From: Ochotona curzoniae
Lineage: Eukaryota > Chordata > Mammalia > Lagomorpha > Ochotonidae
DNA length: 64,000 bases
Direction: 5' to 3'
Assembly (NCBI RefSeq): GCF_017591425.1
Contig: NW_024466303.1
Coordinates: 62,001 to 126,000 of the forward strand
The notes under the pieces were generated by a model, which did not search any database, was not told the origin of the DNA, and worked only from the letters and a program-made list of their open reading frames with translations. The first letter of the stretch is position 1; each line of letters begins with the position of its first letter. Position numbers and translations under genes: made by a program. Below, piece after piece: positions 12,368 through 23,982 of this stretch.

Positions 12368-13080
12368 TTTCGTTCGAAGCGGGTTTTCCATTGTGAAGCA
12401 GTTTCACATTCTTAGTTTCTTCCCTATAGCGAAGATGTACTTAGTGTTGTAAATGGTGCCAGAACCTTGGTTTTCAAAGGTAGCTGAAAACTGTGTTGGC
12501 GCTGATTATCTCACTGAACGTGGAGTTGTCTGCATTTCAAAGGAGCAGCTAGATCATTACTTTGTGCGGAATACTCAATAAGCTGCATTTCAGGGCATTG
12601 TGTTTTTCTTCCCTACAGCGAACATGTACTTCGTGTTGTAAATGGTGCCAGAAGCTTGGTTTTCAAAGGTAGCTGAAAACTGCGTTGGCGTTGATGTTCT
12701 CTCTGGATGTGGAGTTGTCTGCATTTCAAAGGAGCAGCTAGAACATTACTTTGTGCGGAATACTCAATAAGCTGCATTGCAGGTATTGTGTTTTTCTTCC
12801 CTATAGCGAACATGTACTTCGTGTTGTAAATGGTGCCAGAAGCTTGGTTTTCAAAGGTAGCTGAAAACTGCATTGGTGTTGATGTTCTCGCTGAACGTGG
12901 AGTTGTCTGCATTTCAAAGGAGCAGCTAGAACATTACTTTGTGCGGAATACTCAATAAGCTGCATTTCAGCCTATTGAGTTTTTCTCCCTATAGTGAACA
13001 TGTACTTCGTGTTGTAAATGGTGCCAGAAGCTTGGTTTTCAAAGGTACCTGAAAACTGCGTTGGTGTTGATGTTGTCTCT
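11430..13080 (+). repeat. Duplicated block C, first copy (offset 8,599-8,600 bp)
   Basis: Boxes 11915 and 12368 recur at 20515 (broken) and 20967. The block includes the GTGGGGCCAGAAC-type S unit with CTGTACGTGG, the GAACATATACTTCG variant and the GTTGGCGCTGATTATC variant. Ends are approximate because S units flanking the block are near-identical anyway. Confidence 0.78.
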
Positions 13081-14033
13081 GGATGTGGAGTTGTCTGCAT
13101 TTCAAAGGAGCAGCTAAATCATTACTTTGTGCGGAACACTCAATAAGCTGCTTTTCAGCACATTGTGTTTTACTGATACTGTGTGAGAAATGTTGGATTT
13201 CGTTCAAAGCGGGTTTTCCATTGTGAAGCAGTTTCACATTTTGAGATTCTTCCCTATAACGAACATGTACTTCGTGTTGTAAATGGTGCCAGAACCTTGG
13301 TTTTCAAAGGTAGCTGAAAACTGCGTTGGTGTTAATGTTCTCTCTGGATGTGGAGTTGTCTGCATTTTAAAGGAGCAGCTAGAACATTACTTTGTGCGGA
13401 ATACTCAATAAGCTGCATTTCAGGTATTGTGTTTTTCTTCCCTACAGCGAACATGTACTTCGTGTTGTAAATGGTGCCAGAAGCTTGGTTTTCAAAGGTA
13501 GCTGAAAACTGCGTTGGTGTTGATGTTCTCTCTGGATGTGGAGTTGTCTGCATTTCAAAGGAGCAGCTAGATCATTACTTTGTGCGGAACACTCAATAAG
13601 CTGCTTTTAAGCACATTGTGTTTTATAGACACTGTGTGAGAAATGTTGGATTTCGTTCGAAGCGGGCTTTCCATTGTGAAGCAGTTTCACATTCTGAGTT
13701 TCTTCCCTATAGCGAACATGTTCTTCGTGTTGTAAATGGTGCCAGAACCTTGGTTTTCAAAGGTAGCTGAAAACTGCGTTGGTGTTAATGTTCTCACTGA
13801 ACGTGGAGTTGTCTGCATTTTAAAGGAGCAGCTAGAACATTACTTTGTGCGGAATACTCAATAAGCTGCATTTCAACGTATTGTGTTTTTCTTCCCTATT
13901 TTTAACATGTACTTCGTGTTGTAAATGGTGCCAGAAGCTTGGTTTTCAAAGGTAGCTGAAAACTGCGTTGGTGTTAATGTTCTCTCTGGATGTGGAGTTG
14001 TCTGCATTTCAAAGGAGCAGCTAGAACATTACT

Positions 14034-17000
14034 TTGTGCGGAATACTCAATAAGCTGCCTTTCAGCGCATTGTTTTTTTCTCCCTATAGCGAACATGTAC
14101 TTCGTGTTGTAAATGGTGCCAGAACCTGGTTTTCAAAGGTAGCTGAAAACTGCGTTGGTGTTGATGTTCTCTCTGGATGTGGAGTTGTCTGCATTTCAAA
14201 GGAGCAGCTAGATCATTACTTTGTGCGGAATACTCAATAAGCTGCATTTCAGCCTATTGAGTTTTTCTCCCTATAGTGAACATGTACTTCGTGTTGTATT
14301 TGGTGCCAGAACCTTGGTTTTCAAAAGTAGCTGAAAACTGAATTGGTGTTGATGTTCTCTCTGGATGTGGAGTTGTCTGCATTTCAAAGGAGCAGCTAGA
14401 TCATTACTTTGTGCGGAACACTCAATAAGCTGCTTTTCAGCACATTGTGTTTTATAGACACTGTGTGAGAAATGTTAGATTTCGTTCGAAGCGGGTTTTC
14501 CATTGTGAAGCAGTTTCACATTCTGAGTTTCTTCCCTATAGTGAACATGTACTTCGTGTTGTAAATGGTGCCAGAAGCTTGGTTTTCAAAGGTAGCTGAA
14601 AACTGCGTTGCTGTTGATGTTCTCTCTGGATGTGGAGTTGTCTGCATTTCAAAGGAGCAACTAGAACATTACTTTGTGCGGAATACTCAATAAGCTGCAT
14701 TGCAGGTATTGTGTTTTTCTTCCCTATAGCGAACATGTACTTCGTGTTGTAAATGGTGCCAGAACCTTGGTTTTCAAAGGTAGCTGAAAACTGCATTGGT
14801 GTTGATGTTCTCGCTGAACGTGGAGTTGTCTGCATTTCAAAGGAGCAGCTAGAACATTACTTTGTGCGGAATACTCAATAAGCTGCATTTCAGCCTATTG
14901 AGTTTTTCTCCCTATAGTGAACATGTACTTCGTGGTGTAAATGGTGCCAGAACCTTGGTTTTCAAAGGTAGCTGAAAACTGCGTTGGTGTTGATGTTGTC
15001 TCTGGATGTGGAGTTTTCTGCATTTCAAAAGAGCAGCTAAATCATTACTTTGTGCGGAACACTCAATAAGCTGCTTTTCAGCACATTGTGTTTTACAGAT
15101 ACTGTGTGAGAATTGTGGGATTTCGTTCAAAGCGGGTTTTCCATTGTGAAGCAGTTTCACATTCTGAGATTCTTCCCTATAACGAACATGTACTTCGTGT
15201 TGTAAATGGTGCCAGAACCTTGGTTTTCAAAGGTAGCTGAAAATGCGTTGGTGTTAATGTTCTCTCTGGATGTGGAGTTGTGTGCATTTTAAAGGAGCAG
15301 CTAGAACATTACTTTGTGCGGAATACTCAATAAGCTGCATTTCAGCCTATTGTGTTTTTCTTCCCTACAGGGAACATGTACTTCGTGTTGTAAATGGTGC
15401 CAGAAGCTTGGTTTTCAAAGGTAGCTGAAAACTGCGTTGGTGTTGATGTTCTCTCTGGATGTGGAGTTGTCTGCATTTCAAAGGAGCAGCTAGATCATTA
15501 CTTTGTGCGGAACACTCAATAAGCTGCTTTTAAGCACATTGTGTTTTATAGACACTGTGTGAGAAATGTTGGATTTCGTTCGAAGCGGGTTTTCCATTGT
15601 GAAGCAGTTTCACATTCTTAGTTTCTTCCCTATAGCGAAGATGTACTTAGTGTTGTAAATGGTGCCAGAACCTTGGTTTTCAAAGGCAGCTGAAAACTGA
15701 GTTGGCGCTGATTATCTCACTGAACGTGGAGTTGTCTGCATTTCAAAGGAGCAGCTAGATCATTACTTTGTGCGGAATACTCAATAAGCTGCATTTCAGG
15801 TATTGTGTTTTTCTTTCCTACAGCAAACATGTAGTTCGTGTTGTAAATGGTGCCAGAAGCTTGGTTTTCAAAGGTAGCTGAAAACTGCATTGGTGTTGAT
15901 GTTCTCGCTGAACGTGGAGTTGTCTGCATTTCAAAGGAGCAGCTAGAACATTACTTTGTGCGGAATACTCAATAAGCTGCATTTCAGCCTATTGAGTTTT
16001 TCTCCCTATAGTGAACATGTACTTCGTGGTGTAAATGGTGCCAGAAACTTGGTTTTCAAAGGTAGCTGAAAACTGCGTTGGTGTTGATGTTGTCTCTGGA
16101 TGTGGAGTTGTCTGCATTTCAAAGGAGCAGCTAAATCATTACTTTGTGCGGAACACTCAATAAGCTGCTTTTCAGCACATTGTGTTTTACAGATACTGTG
16201 TGAGAATTGTGGGATTTCGTTCAAAGCGGGTTTTCCATTGTGAAGCAGTTTCACATTTTGAGATTCTTCCCTATAACGAACATGTACTTCGTGTTGTAAA
16301 TGGTGCCAGAACCTTGGTTTTCAAAGGTAGCTGAAAACTGCGTTGGTGTTAATGTTCTCTCTGGATGTGGAGTTGTCTGCATTTTAAAGGAGCAGCTAGA
16401 ACATTACTTTGTGCGGAATACTCAATAAGCTGCATTTCAGGTATTGTATTTTTCTTCCCTACAGCGAACATGTACTTCGTGTTGTAAATGGTGCCAGAAG
16501 CTTGGTTTTCAAAGGTAGCTGAAAACTGCGTTGGTGTTAATGTTATCTCTGGATGTGGAGTTGTCTGCATTTCAAAGGAGCAGCTAGATCATTACTTTGT
16601 GCGGAATACTCAATTAGCTGCATTTCAGGTATTGTGTTTTTCTTCCCTATTTTTAACATGAAGTTCGTGTTGTAAATGGTGCCAGAAGCTTGGTTTTCAA
16701 AGGTAGCTGAAAACTGCGTTGGTGTTAATGTTCTCTCTCGATGTGGAGTTGTCTGCATTTCAAAGGAGCAGCTAGAACATTACTTTGTGCGGAATACTCA
16801 ATAAGCTGCATTTCAGCCTATTGTGTTTTTCTCCCTATAGCGAACATGTACTTCGTGTTGTAAATGGTGCCAGAAGCTTGGTTTTCAAAGGTAGCTGAAA
16901 ACTGCGTTGGTGTTGATGTTGTCTCTGGATGTGGAGTTGTCTGCATTTCAAAGGAGCAGCTAGATCATTACTTTGTGCGGAATACTCAATAAGCTGCTTT

Positions 17001-17199
17001 TCAACACATTGATTTTTCTAGACAGTGCTTGAGAAATGTTGGATTTCGTTCGAAGCGGGTTTTCAATTGTGAAGCAGTTTCACATTTTTAGTTTCTTCCC
17101 TATTTCTGAAAACTGCGTTGGTGTTGATGTTCTCGCTGAACGTGGAGTTGTCTGCATTTCAAAGGAGCAGCTAGAACATTACTTTGTGCGGAATACTCA
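14034..17199 (+). repeat. Duplicated block A, second copy
   Basis: This block carries the same order and the same rare variants as the copy 9,509 bp upstream, including the short GAAAATGCG near 15,241. Differences are sparse, for example GGAGTTTTCTGC near 15,011 where the first copy has GGAGTTGTCTGC. The match is lost near 17,200, where CTTCCC is replaced by CTCCC. Confidence 0.87.
15430..17130 (+). repeat. Duplicated block E, first copy (offset 8,553 bp)
   Basis: Boxes 15574, 16215 and 17044 recur at 24127, 24768 and 25597. Shared variants are CTTTCCTACAGCAAACATG, GCCAGAAACTTGG, the TCAATTAGC unit with CATGAAGTTCG, and CTCTCTCGATGTGG. Confidence 0.82.
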
Positions 17200-18030
17200 A
17201 TAAGCTGCGTTTCAGCGCATTGTGTTTTTCTCCCTATAGCGAACATGTACTTCGTGTTATAAATGGTGCCAAAACCTGGTTTTCAAAGGTAGCTGAAAAC
17301 TGCGTTGGTGTTGATGTTCTCTCTGAATTTGGAGTTGTCTGCATTTCAAAGGAGCAGCTAGATCATTACTTTGTGCGGAATACTCAATAAGCTGCATTTC
17401 AACGTATTGTGTTTTTCTTCCCTATAGCTAACATGTATTCGTGTTTTAAATGGTGCCAGAAGCTTGGTTTTCAAAGGTAGCTGAAAACTGCGTTGGTGTT
17501 GATGTTCTCTCTGGATGTGGAGTTGTCTGCATTTCAAAGGAGCAGCTAGAACATTACTTTGTGAGGAACACTCAATAAGCTGCTTTTCAACACATTACTT
17601 TTTATAGACACTGTGTGAGAAATGTTGGATTTCGTTCGAAGCGGGTTTTCCATTGTGAAGCAGTTTCACATTCTGAGTTTCTTCCCTATAGCGAACATGT
17701 ACTTCGTATTGTAAATGGTGCCAGAACCTTGGTATTCAAAGGTAGCTGAAAACTGCGTTGGTATTGATGTTCTCCCTGAATTTGGAATTGTCTGCATTTC
17801 AAAGGAGCAGCTAGAACATTACTTTGTGCGGAATACTCAATAAGCTACATTTCAGCCTATTGTGTTTTTCTCCCTATAGCGAACATGTACTTCGTGTTGT
17901 AAATGGTGCCAGAACCTTGGTTTCCAAAGGTAGCTGAAAACTGCGTTGGTGTTGATGTTCTCTCTGGTTTTGGAGTTGTCTGCATTTCAAAGGAGCAGCT
18001 AGAACATTACTTTGTGCGGAATACTCAATA
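16515..18030 (+). repeat. Duplicated block B, first copy (offset 1,868 bp)
   Basis: Boxes 17044 and 17630 recur at 18912 and 19498. Shared private variants include GCTGCGTTTCAGCGC, CGTGTTATAAATGG and CTCTGAATTTGGAGTTG. The first copy has GCCAAAACCTGG near 17,268 and the second has GCCAGAACCTGG. One L unit separates this block from its second copy. Confidence 0.84.
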
Positions 18031-18382
18031 AGCTGCATTGCAGGTATTGTGTTTTTCTTCCCTATAGCGAACATGTACTTCGTGTTGTAAATGGTGCCAG
18101 AAGCTTGGTTTTCAAAGGTAGCTGAAAACTGCGTTGGTGTTGATGTTCTCTCTGGATGTGGAGTTGTCTGCATTTCAAAGGAGCAGCTAAATCATTACTT
18201 TGTGCGGAACACTCAATAAGCTGCTTTTCAGCACATTGTGTTTTACAGATACTGTGTGAGAATTGTGGGATTTCGTTCAAAGCGGGTTTTCCATTGTGAA
18301 GCAGTTTCACATTTTGAGATTCTTCCCTATAACGAACATGTACTTCGTGTTGTAAATGGTGCCAGAACCTTGGTTTTCAAAG

Positions 18383-19898
18383 GTAGCTGAAAACTGCGTT
18401 GGTGTTAATGTTATCTCTGGATGTGGAGTTGTCTGCATTTCAAAGGAGCAGCTAGATCATTACTTTGTGCGGAATACTCAATTAGCTGCATTTCAGGTAT
18501 TGTGTTTTTCTTCCCTATTTTTAACATGAAGTTCGTGTTGTAAATGGTGCCAGAAGCTTGGTTTTCAAAGGTAGCTGAAAACTGCGTTGGTGTTAATGTT
18601 CTCTCTCGATGTGGAGTTGTCTGCATTTCAAAGGAGCAGCTAGAACATTACTTTGTGCGGAATACTCAATAAGCTGCATTTCAGCCTATTGTGTTTTTCT
18701 CCCTATAGCGAACATGTACTTCGTGTTGTAAATGGTGCCAGAAGCTTGGTTTTCAAAGGTAGCTGAAAACTGCGTTGGTGTTGATGTTGTCTCTGGATGT
18801 GGAGTTGTCTGCATTTCAAAGGAGCAGCTAGATCATTACTTTGTGCGGAATACTCAATAAGCTGCTTTTCAACACATTGATTTTTCTAGACAGTGCTTGA
18901 GAAATGTTGGATTTCGTTCGAAGCGGGTTTTCAATTGTGAAGCAGTTTCACATTTTTAGTTTCTTCCCTATTTCTGAAAACTGCGTTGGTGTTGATGTTC
19001 TCGCTGAACGTGGAGTTGTCTGCATTTCAAAGGAGCAGCTAGAACATTACTTTGTGCGGAATACTCAATAAGCTGCGTTTCAGCGCATTGTGTTTTTCTC
19101 CCTATAGCGAACATGTACTTCGTGTTATAAATGGTGCCAGAACCTGGTTTTCAAAGGTAGCTGAAAACTGCGTTGGTGTTGATGTTCTCTCTGAATTTGG
19201 AGTTGTCTGCATTTCAAAGGAGCAGCTAGATCATTACTTTGTGCGGAATACTCAATAAGCTGCATTTCAACGTATTGTGTTTTTCTTCCCTATAGCTAAC
19301 ATGTATTCGTGTTTTAAATGGTGCCAGAAGCTTGGTTTTCAAAGGTAGCTGAAAACTGCGTTGGTGTTGATGTTCTCTCTGGATGTGGAGTTGTCTGCAT
19401 TTCAAAGGAGCAGCTAGAACATTACTTTGTGCGGAATACTCAATAAGCTGCTTTTCAACACATTACTTTTTATAGACACTGTGTGAGAAATGTTGGATTT
19501 CGTTCGAAGCGGGTTTTCCATTGTGAAGCAGTTTCACATTCTGAGTTTCTTCCCTATAGCGAACATGTACTTCGTATTGTAAATGGTGCCAGAACCTTGG
19601 TATTCAAAGGTAGCTGAAAACTGCGTTGGTATTCATGTTCTCCCTGAATTTGGAATTGTCTGCATTTCAAAGGAGCAGCTAGAACATTACTTTGTGCGGA
19701 ATACTCAATAAGCTACATTTCAGCCTATTGTGTTTTTCTCCCTATAGCGAACATGTACTTCGTGTTGTAAATGGTGCCAGAACCTTGGTTTCCAAAGGTA
19801 GCTGAAAACTGCGTTGGTGTTGATGTTCTCTCTGGTTTTGGAGTTGTCTGCATTTCAAAGGAGCAGCTAGAACATTACTTTGTGCGGAATACTCAATA
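18383..19898 (+). repeat. Duplicated block B, second copy
   Basis: This is a near-identical repeat of 16,515-18,030. One private change is GGTATTCATGTTC near 19,629, where the first copy has GGTATTGATGTTC. The variants GCTGCGTTTCAGCGC and CGTGTTATAAATGG recur once more near 31,554 and 31,603, showing that part of this block was copied a third time. Confidence 0.84.
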
Positions 19899-20029
19899 AG
19901 CTACATTTCAGGTATTGTGTTTTTCTTCCCTATAGCGAACATGTACTTCGTGTTGTAAATGGTGCCAGAAGCTTGGTTTTCAAAGGTAGCTGAAAACTGC
20001 GTTGGTGTTGATGTTCTCTCTGGATGTGG

Positions 20030-21680
20030 AGTTGTCTGCATTTCAAAGGAGCAGCTAGAACATTACTTTGTGCGGAATACTCAATAAGCTGCATTTCAGC
20101 CTATTGTGTTTTTCTCCCTATAGCGAACATGTACTTCGTGTTGTAAATGGGGCCAGAAGCTTGGTTTTCAAAGGTAGCTGAAAACTGCGTTGGTGTTGAT
20201 GTTCTCGCTGTACGTGGAGTTGTCTGCATTTCAAAGGAGCAGCTAAATCATTACTTTGTGCGGAATACTCAATAAGCTGCATTTCAGGTATTGTGTTTTT
20301 CTTCCCTATAGCTAACAAGTTCTTCGTGGTGTAAATGGTGCCAGAAGCTTGGTTTTCAAAGGTAGCTGAAAACTGCGTTGGTGTTGATGTTCTCGCTGTA
20401 CGTGGATTTGTCTGCATTTCAAAGGAGCAGCTAGAACATTACTTTGTGCGGAACACTCAATAAGCTGCTTTTCAGCACGTTGTGTTTTACAGACACTGTG
20501 TGAGAATTGTGGGATTTCGTTCGATCGGGTTTTCCATTGTGAAGGAGTTTCACATTCTGAGTTCCTTCCCTATAGCGAACATGTACTTCGTGTTGTAAAT
20601 GGTGCCAGAATCTTGGTTTTCAAAGGTAGCTGAAAACTGCGTTGGTGTTGATGTTCTCTCTGGATGTGGAGTTGTCTGCATTTCAAAGGAGCAGCTAGAA
20701 CATTACTTTGTGCGGAATACTCAATAAGCTGCCTTGCAGGTATTGTGTTTTTCTTCCCTATAGCGAACATATACTTCGTGTTGTAAATGTTGCCAGAAGC
20801 TTGGTTTTCAAAGGTAGCTGAAAACTGCGTTGGTGTTGATGTTCTCTCTGGATGTGGAGTTGTCTGCATTTCAAAGGAGCAGCTAGATCATTACTTTGTG
20901 CGGAACACTCAATAAGCTGCTTTTAAGCACATTGTGTTTTATAGACACTGTGTGAGAAATGTTGGATTTCGTTCGAAGCGGGTTTTCCATTGTGAAGCAG
21001 TTTCACATTCTTAGTTTCTTCCCTATAGCGAAGATGTACTTAGTGTTGTAAATGGTGCCAGAACCTTGGTTTTCAAAGGTAGCTGAAAACTGTGTTGGCG
21101 CTGATTATCTCACTGAACGTGGAGTTGTCTGCATTTCAAAGGAGCAGCTAGATCATTACTTTGTGCGGAATACTCAATAAGCTGCATTTCAGGGCATTGT
21201 GTTTTTCTTCCCTACAGCGAACATGTACTTCGTGTTGTAAATGGTGCCAGAAGCTTGGTTTTCAAAGGTAGCTGAAAACTGCGTTGGCATTGATGTTCTC
21301 TCTGGATGTGGAGTTGTCTGCATTTCAAAGGAGCAGCTAGAACATTACTTTGTGCGGAATACTCAATAAGCTGCATTGCAGGTATTGTGTTTTTCTTCCC
21401 TATAGCGAACATGTACTTCGTGTTGTAAATGGTGCCAGAAGCTTGGTTTTCAAAGGTAGCTGAAAACTGCATTGGTGTTGATGTTCTCGCTGAACGTGGA
21501 GTTGTCTGCATTTCAAAGGAGCAGCTAGAACATTACTTTGTGCGGAATACTCAATAAGCTGCATTTCAGCCTATTGAGTTTTTCTCCCTATAGTGAACAT
21601 GTACTTCGTGTTGTAAATGGTGCCAGAAGCTTGGTTTTCAAAGGTAGCTGAAAACTGCGTTGGTGTTGATGTTGTCTCTG
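20030..21680 (+). repeat. Duplicated block C, second copy
   Basis: This matches 11,430-13,080 in order and in rare variants, with a few private changes: the box deletion at 20,515, GGATTTGTCTGC near 20,404 and GCCAGAATCTTGG near 20,605. The AATCTTGG change is also found near 25,910, 32,270, 45,595, 49,125 and 50,426, marking a later sub-lineage of the same segment. Confidence 0.78.
20515..20530 (+). other. Broken CENP-B box (one-base deletion)
   Basis: The sequence is TTTCGTTCGATCGGGT, 16 bases. AAGC has become ATC, so the spacing between A10 and the CGGG half is short by one base and the core no longer fits. It is the only disrupted copy among the 103 I read. The box-to-box intervals on either side (1,017 and 452 bp) confirm a one-base loss in an otherwise normal L unit. 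The counterpart at 11915 is intact. Confidence 0.85.
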
Positions 21681-21699
21681 GATGTGGAGTTGTCTGCAT

Positions 21700-21910
21700 T
21701 TCAAAGGAGCAGCTAAATCATTACTTTGTGCGGAACACTCAATAAGCTGCTTTTCAGCACATTTCAGGTATTGTGTTTTTCTTCCCTACAGCGAACATGT
21801 ACTTCGTGTTGTAAATGGTGCCAGAAGCTTGGTTTTCAAAGGTAGCTGAAAACTGCGTTGGTGTTGATGTTCTCTCTGGATGTGGAGTTGTCTGCATTTC
21901 AAAGGAGCAG
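21700..21910 (+). repeat. Hybrid monomer from L/S exchange (198 bp)
   Basis: The unit begins like an L monomer (GCGGAACACTC, GCTGCTTTTCAGCACA) but switches at about 21,760 to the S sequence TTTCAGGTATTGTGTTTTTC. It therefore lacks the 77 bp segment and the box. The result is 10 bp longer than an S unit, which explains the 1,028 bp box interval. The joint lies in a short shared CATT/ATTT stretch, as expected from unequal exchange or a misaligned repair event. Confidence 0.82.
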
Positions 21911-23679
21911 CTAAATCATTACTTTGTGCGGAACACTCAATAAGCTGCTTTTAAGCACATTGTGTTTTATAGACACTGTGTGAGAAATGTTGGATTTCGT
22001 TCGAAGCGGGCTTTCCATTGTGAAGCAGTTTCACATTCTGAGTTTCTTCCCTATAGCGAACATGTTCTTCGTGTTGTAAATGGTGCCAGAACCTTGGTTT
22101 TCAAAGGTAGCTGAAAACTGCGTTGGTGTTAATGTTCTCACTGAACGTGGAGTTGTCTGCATTTTAAAGGAGCAGCTAGAACATTACTTTGTGCGGAATA
22201 CTCAATAAGCTGCATTGCAGGTATTGTGTTTTTCTTCCCTATAGCGAACATGTACTTCGTGTTGTAAATGGTGCCAGAAGCTTGGTTTTCAAAGGTAGCT
22301 GAAAACTGCGTTGGTGTTAATGTTCTCTCTGGATGTGGAGTTGTCTGCATTTCAAAGGAGCAGCTAGAACATTACTTTGTGCGGAATACTCAATAAGCTG
22401 CATTTCAGCCTATTGAGTTTTTCTCCCTTTATCGAACATGTACTTCGTGTTGTAAATGGTGCCAGAAGCTTGGTTTTCCAAGGTAGCTGAAAACTGCTTT
22501 GGTATTGATGTTCTCTCTGGTTTTGGATTTGTCTGCATTTCAAAGGAGCAGCCAGAACATTGCTTTGTGCGGAATACTCAATAAGCTGCATTTCAGGTAT
22601 TGTGTTTTTCTTCCCTATAGCTAACATGTACTTCGTGTTGTAAATGGTGCCAGAAGCTTGGTTTTCAAAGGTAGCTGAAAACTGCGTTGGTGTTGATGTT
22701 GTCTCTGGATGTGGAGTTGTCTGCATTTCAAAGGAGCAGCTAGATCATTACTTTGTGCGGAATACTCAATAAGCTGCTTTTCAACACATTGATTTTTGTA
22801 GACAGTGCTTGAGAAATGTTGGATTTCGTTCGAAGCGGGTTTTCAAATGTGAAGCAGTTTCACATTCTTAATTTCTTCCCTATTTCTGAAAACTGCATTG
22901 GCGTTGATGTTCTCGCTGAACGTGGAGTTGTCTGCATTTCAAAGGAGCAGCTAGAACATTACTTTGTGCGGAATACTCAATAAGCTGCCTTTCAAAGCAT
23001 TTTTTTTTTCTCCCTATAGCGAACATGTACTTCGTGTTGTAAATGGTGCCAGAACCTGGTTTTCAAAGGTAGCTGAAAACTGCGTTGGTGTTGATGTTCT
23101 CTCTGGATGTGGAGTTGTCTGCATTTCAAAGGAGCAGCTAGATCATTACTTTGTGCGGAATACTCAATAAGCTGCATTTCAGGTATTGTATTTTTCTTCC
23201 TTATAACTAACATGTATTTCGTGTTGTAAATGGTGCCAGAACCTTGGTTTTCCAAAGTAGCTGAAAACTGAATTGGTGTTGATGTTCTCTCTGGATGTGG
23301 AGTTGTCTGCATTTCAAAGGAGCAGCTAGATCATTACTTTGTGCGGAACACTCAATAAGCTGCTTTTCAGCACATTGTGTTTTATAGACACTGTGTGAGA
23401 AATGTTAGATTTCGTTCGAAGCGGGTTTTCCATTGTGAAGCAGTTTCACATTCTGAGTTTCTTCCCTATAGCGAACATGTACTTCGTGTTGTAAATGGTG
23501 CCAGAAGCTTGGTTTTCAAAGGTAGCTGAAAACTGCGTTGCTGTTGATGTTCTCTCTGGATGTGGAGTTGTCTGCATTTCAAAGGAGCAACTAGAACATT
23601 ACTTTGTGCGGAATACTCAATAAGCTGCATTGCAGGTATTGTGTTTTTCTTCCCTATAGCGAACATGTACTTCGTGTTG
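21769..23679 (+). repeat. Duplicated block D, second copy
   Basis: This is the counterpart of 3,330-5,240. It has private changes such as GAGCAGCCAGAAC near 22,546 and a T-rich tract near 23,002. It begins immediately after the hybrid unit at 21,750-21,775, so its left end coincides with a visible recombination joint. Confidence 0.83.
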
Positions 23680-23982
23680 TAAATGGTGCCAGAAGCTTGG
23701 TTTTCAAAGGTAGCTGAAAACTGCGTTGGTGTTGATGTTGTCTCTGGATGTGGAGTTGTCTGCATTTCAAAAGAGCAGCTAAATCATTACTTTGTGCGGA
23801 ACACTCAATAAGCTGCTTTTCAGCACATTGTGTTTTACAGATACTGTGTGAGAATTGTGGGATTTCGTTCAAAGCGGGTTTTCCATTGTGAAGCAGTTTC
23901 ACATTCTGAGATTCTTCCCTATAGCTAACAAGTTCTTCGTGTTGTAAATGGTGCCAGAACCTTGGTTTTCAAAGGTAGCTGA

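Larger units (their letters stand above)
10001..20000 (+). other. CENP-B box-like elements, series 2 (15 copies)
   Basis: Elements start at 10687, 11086, 11915, 12368, 13198, 13651, 14480, 15121, 15574, 16215, 17044, 17630, 18271, 18912 and 19498. All cores are intact. The copy at 13651 ends in C, like its counterpart at 3556, from which it lies 10,095 bp away. Confidence 0.85.
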
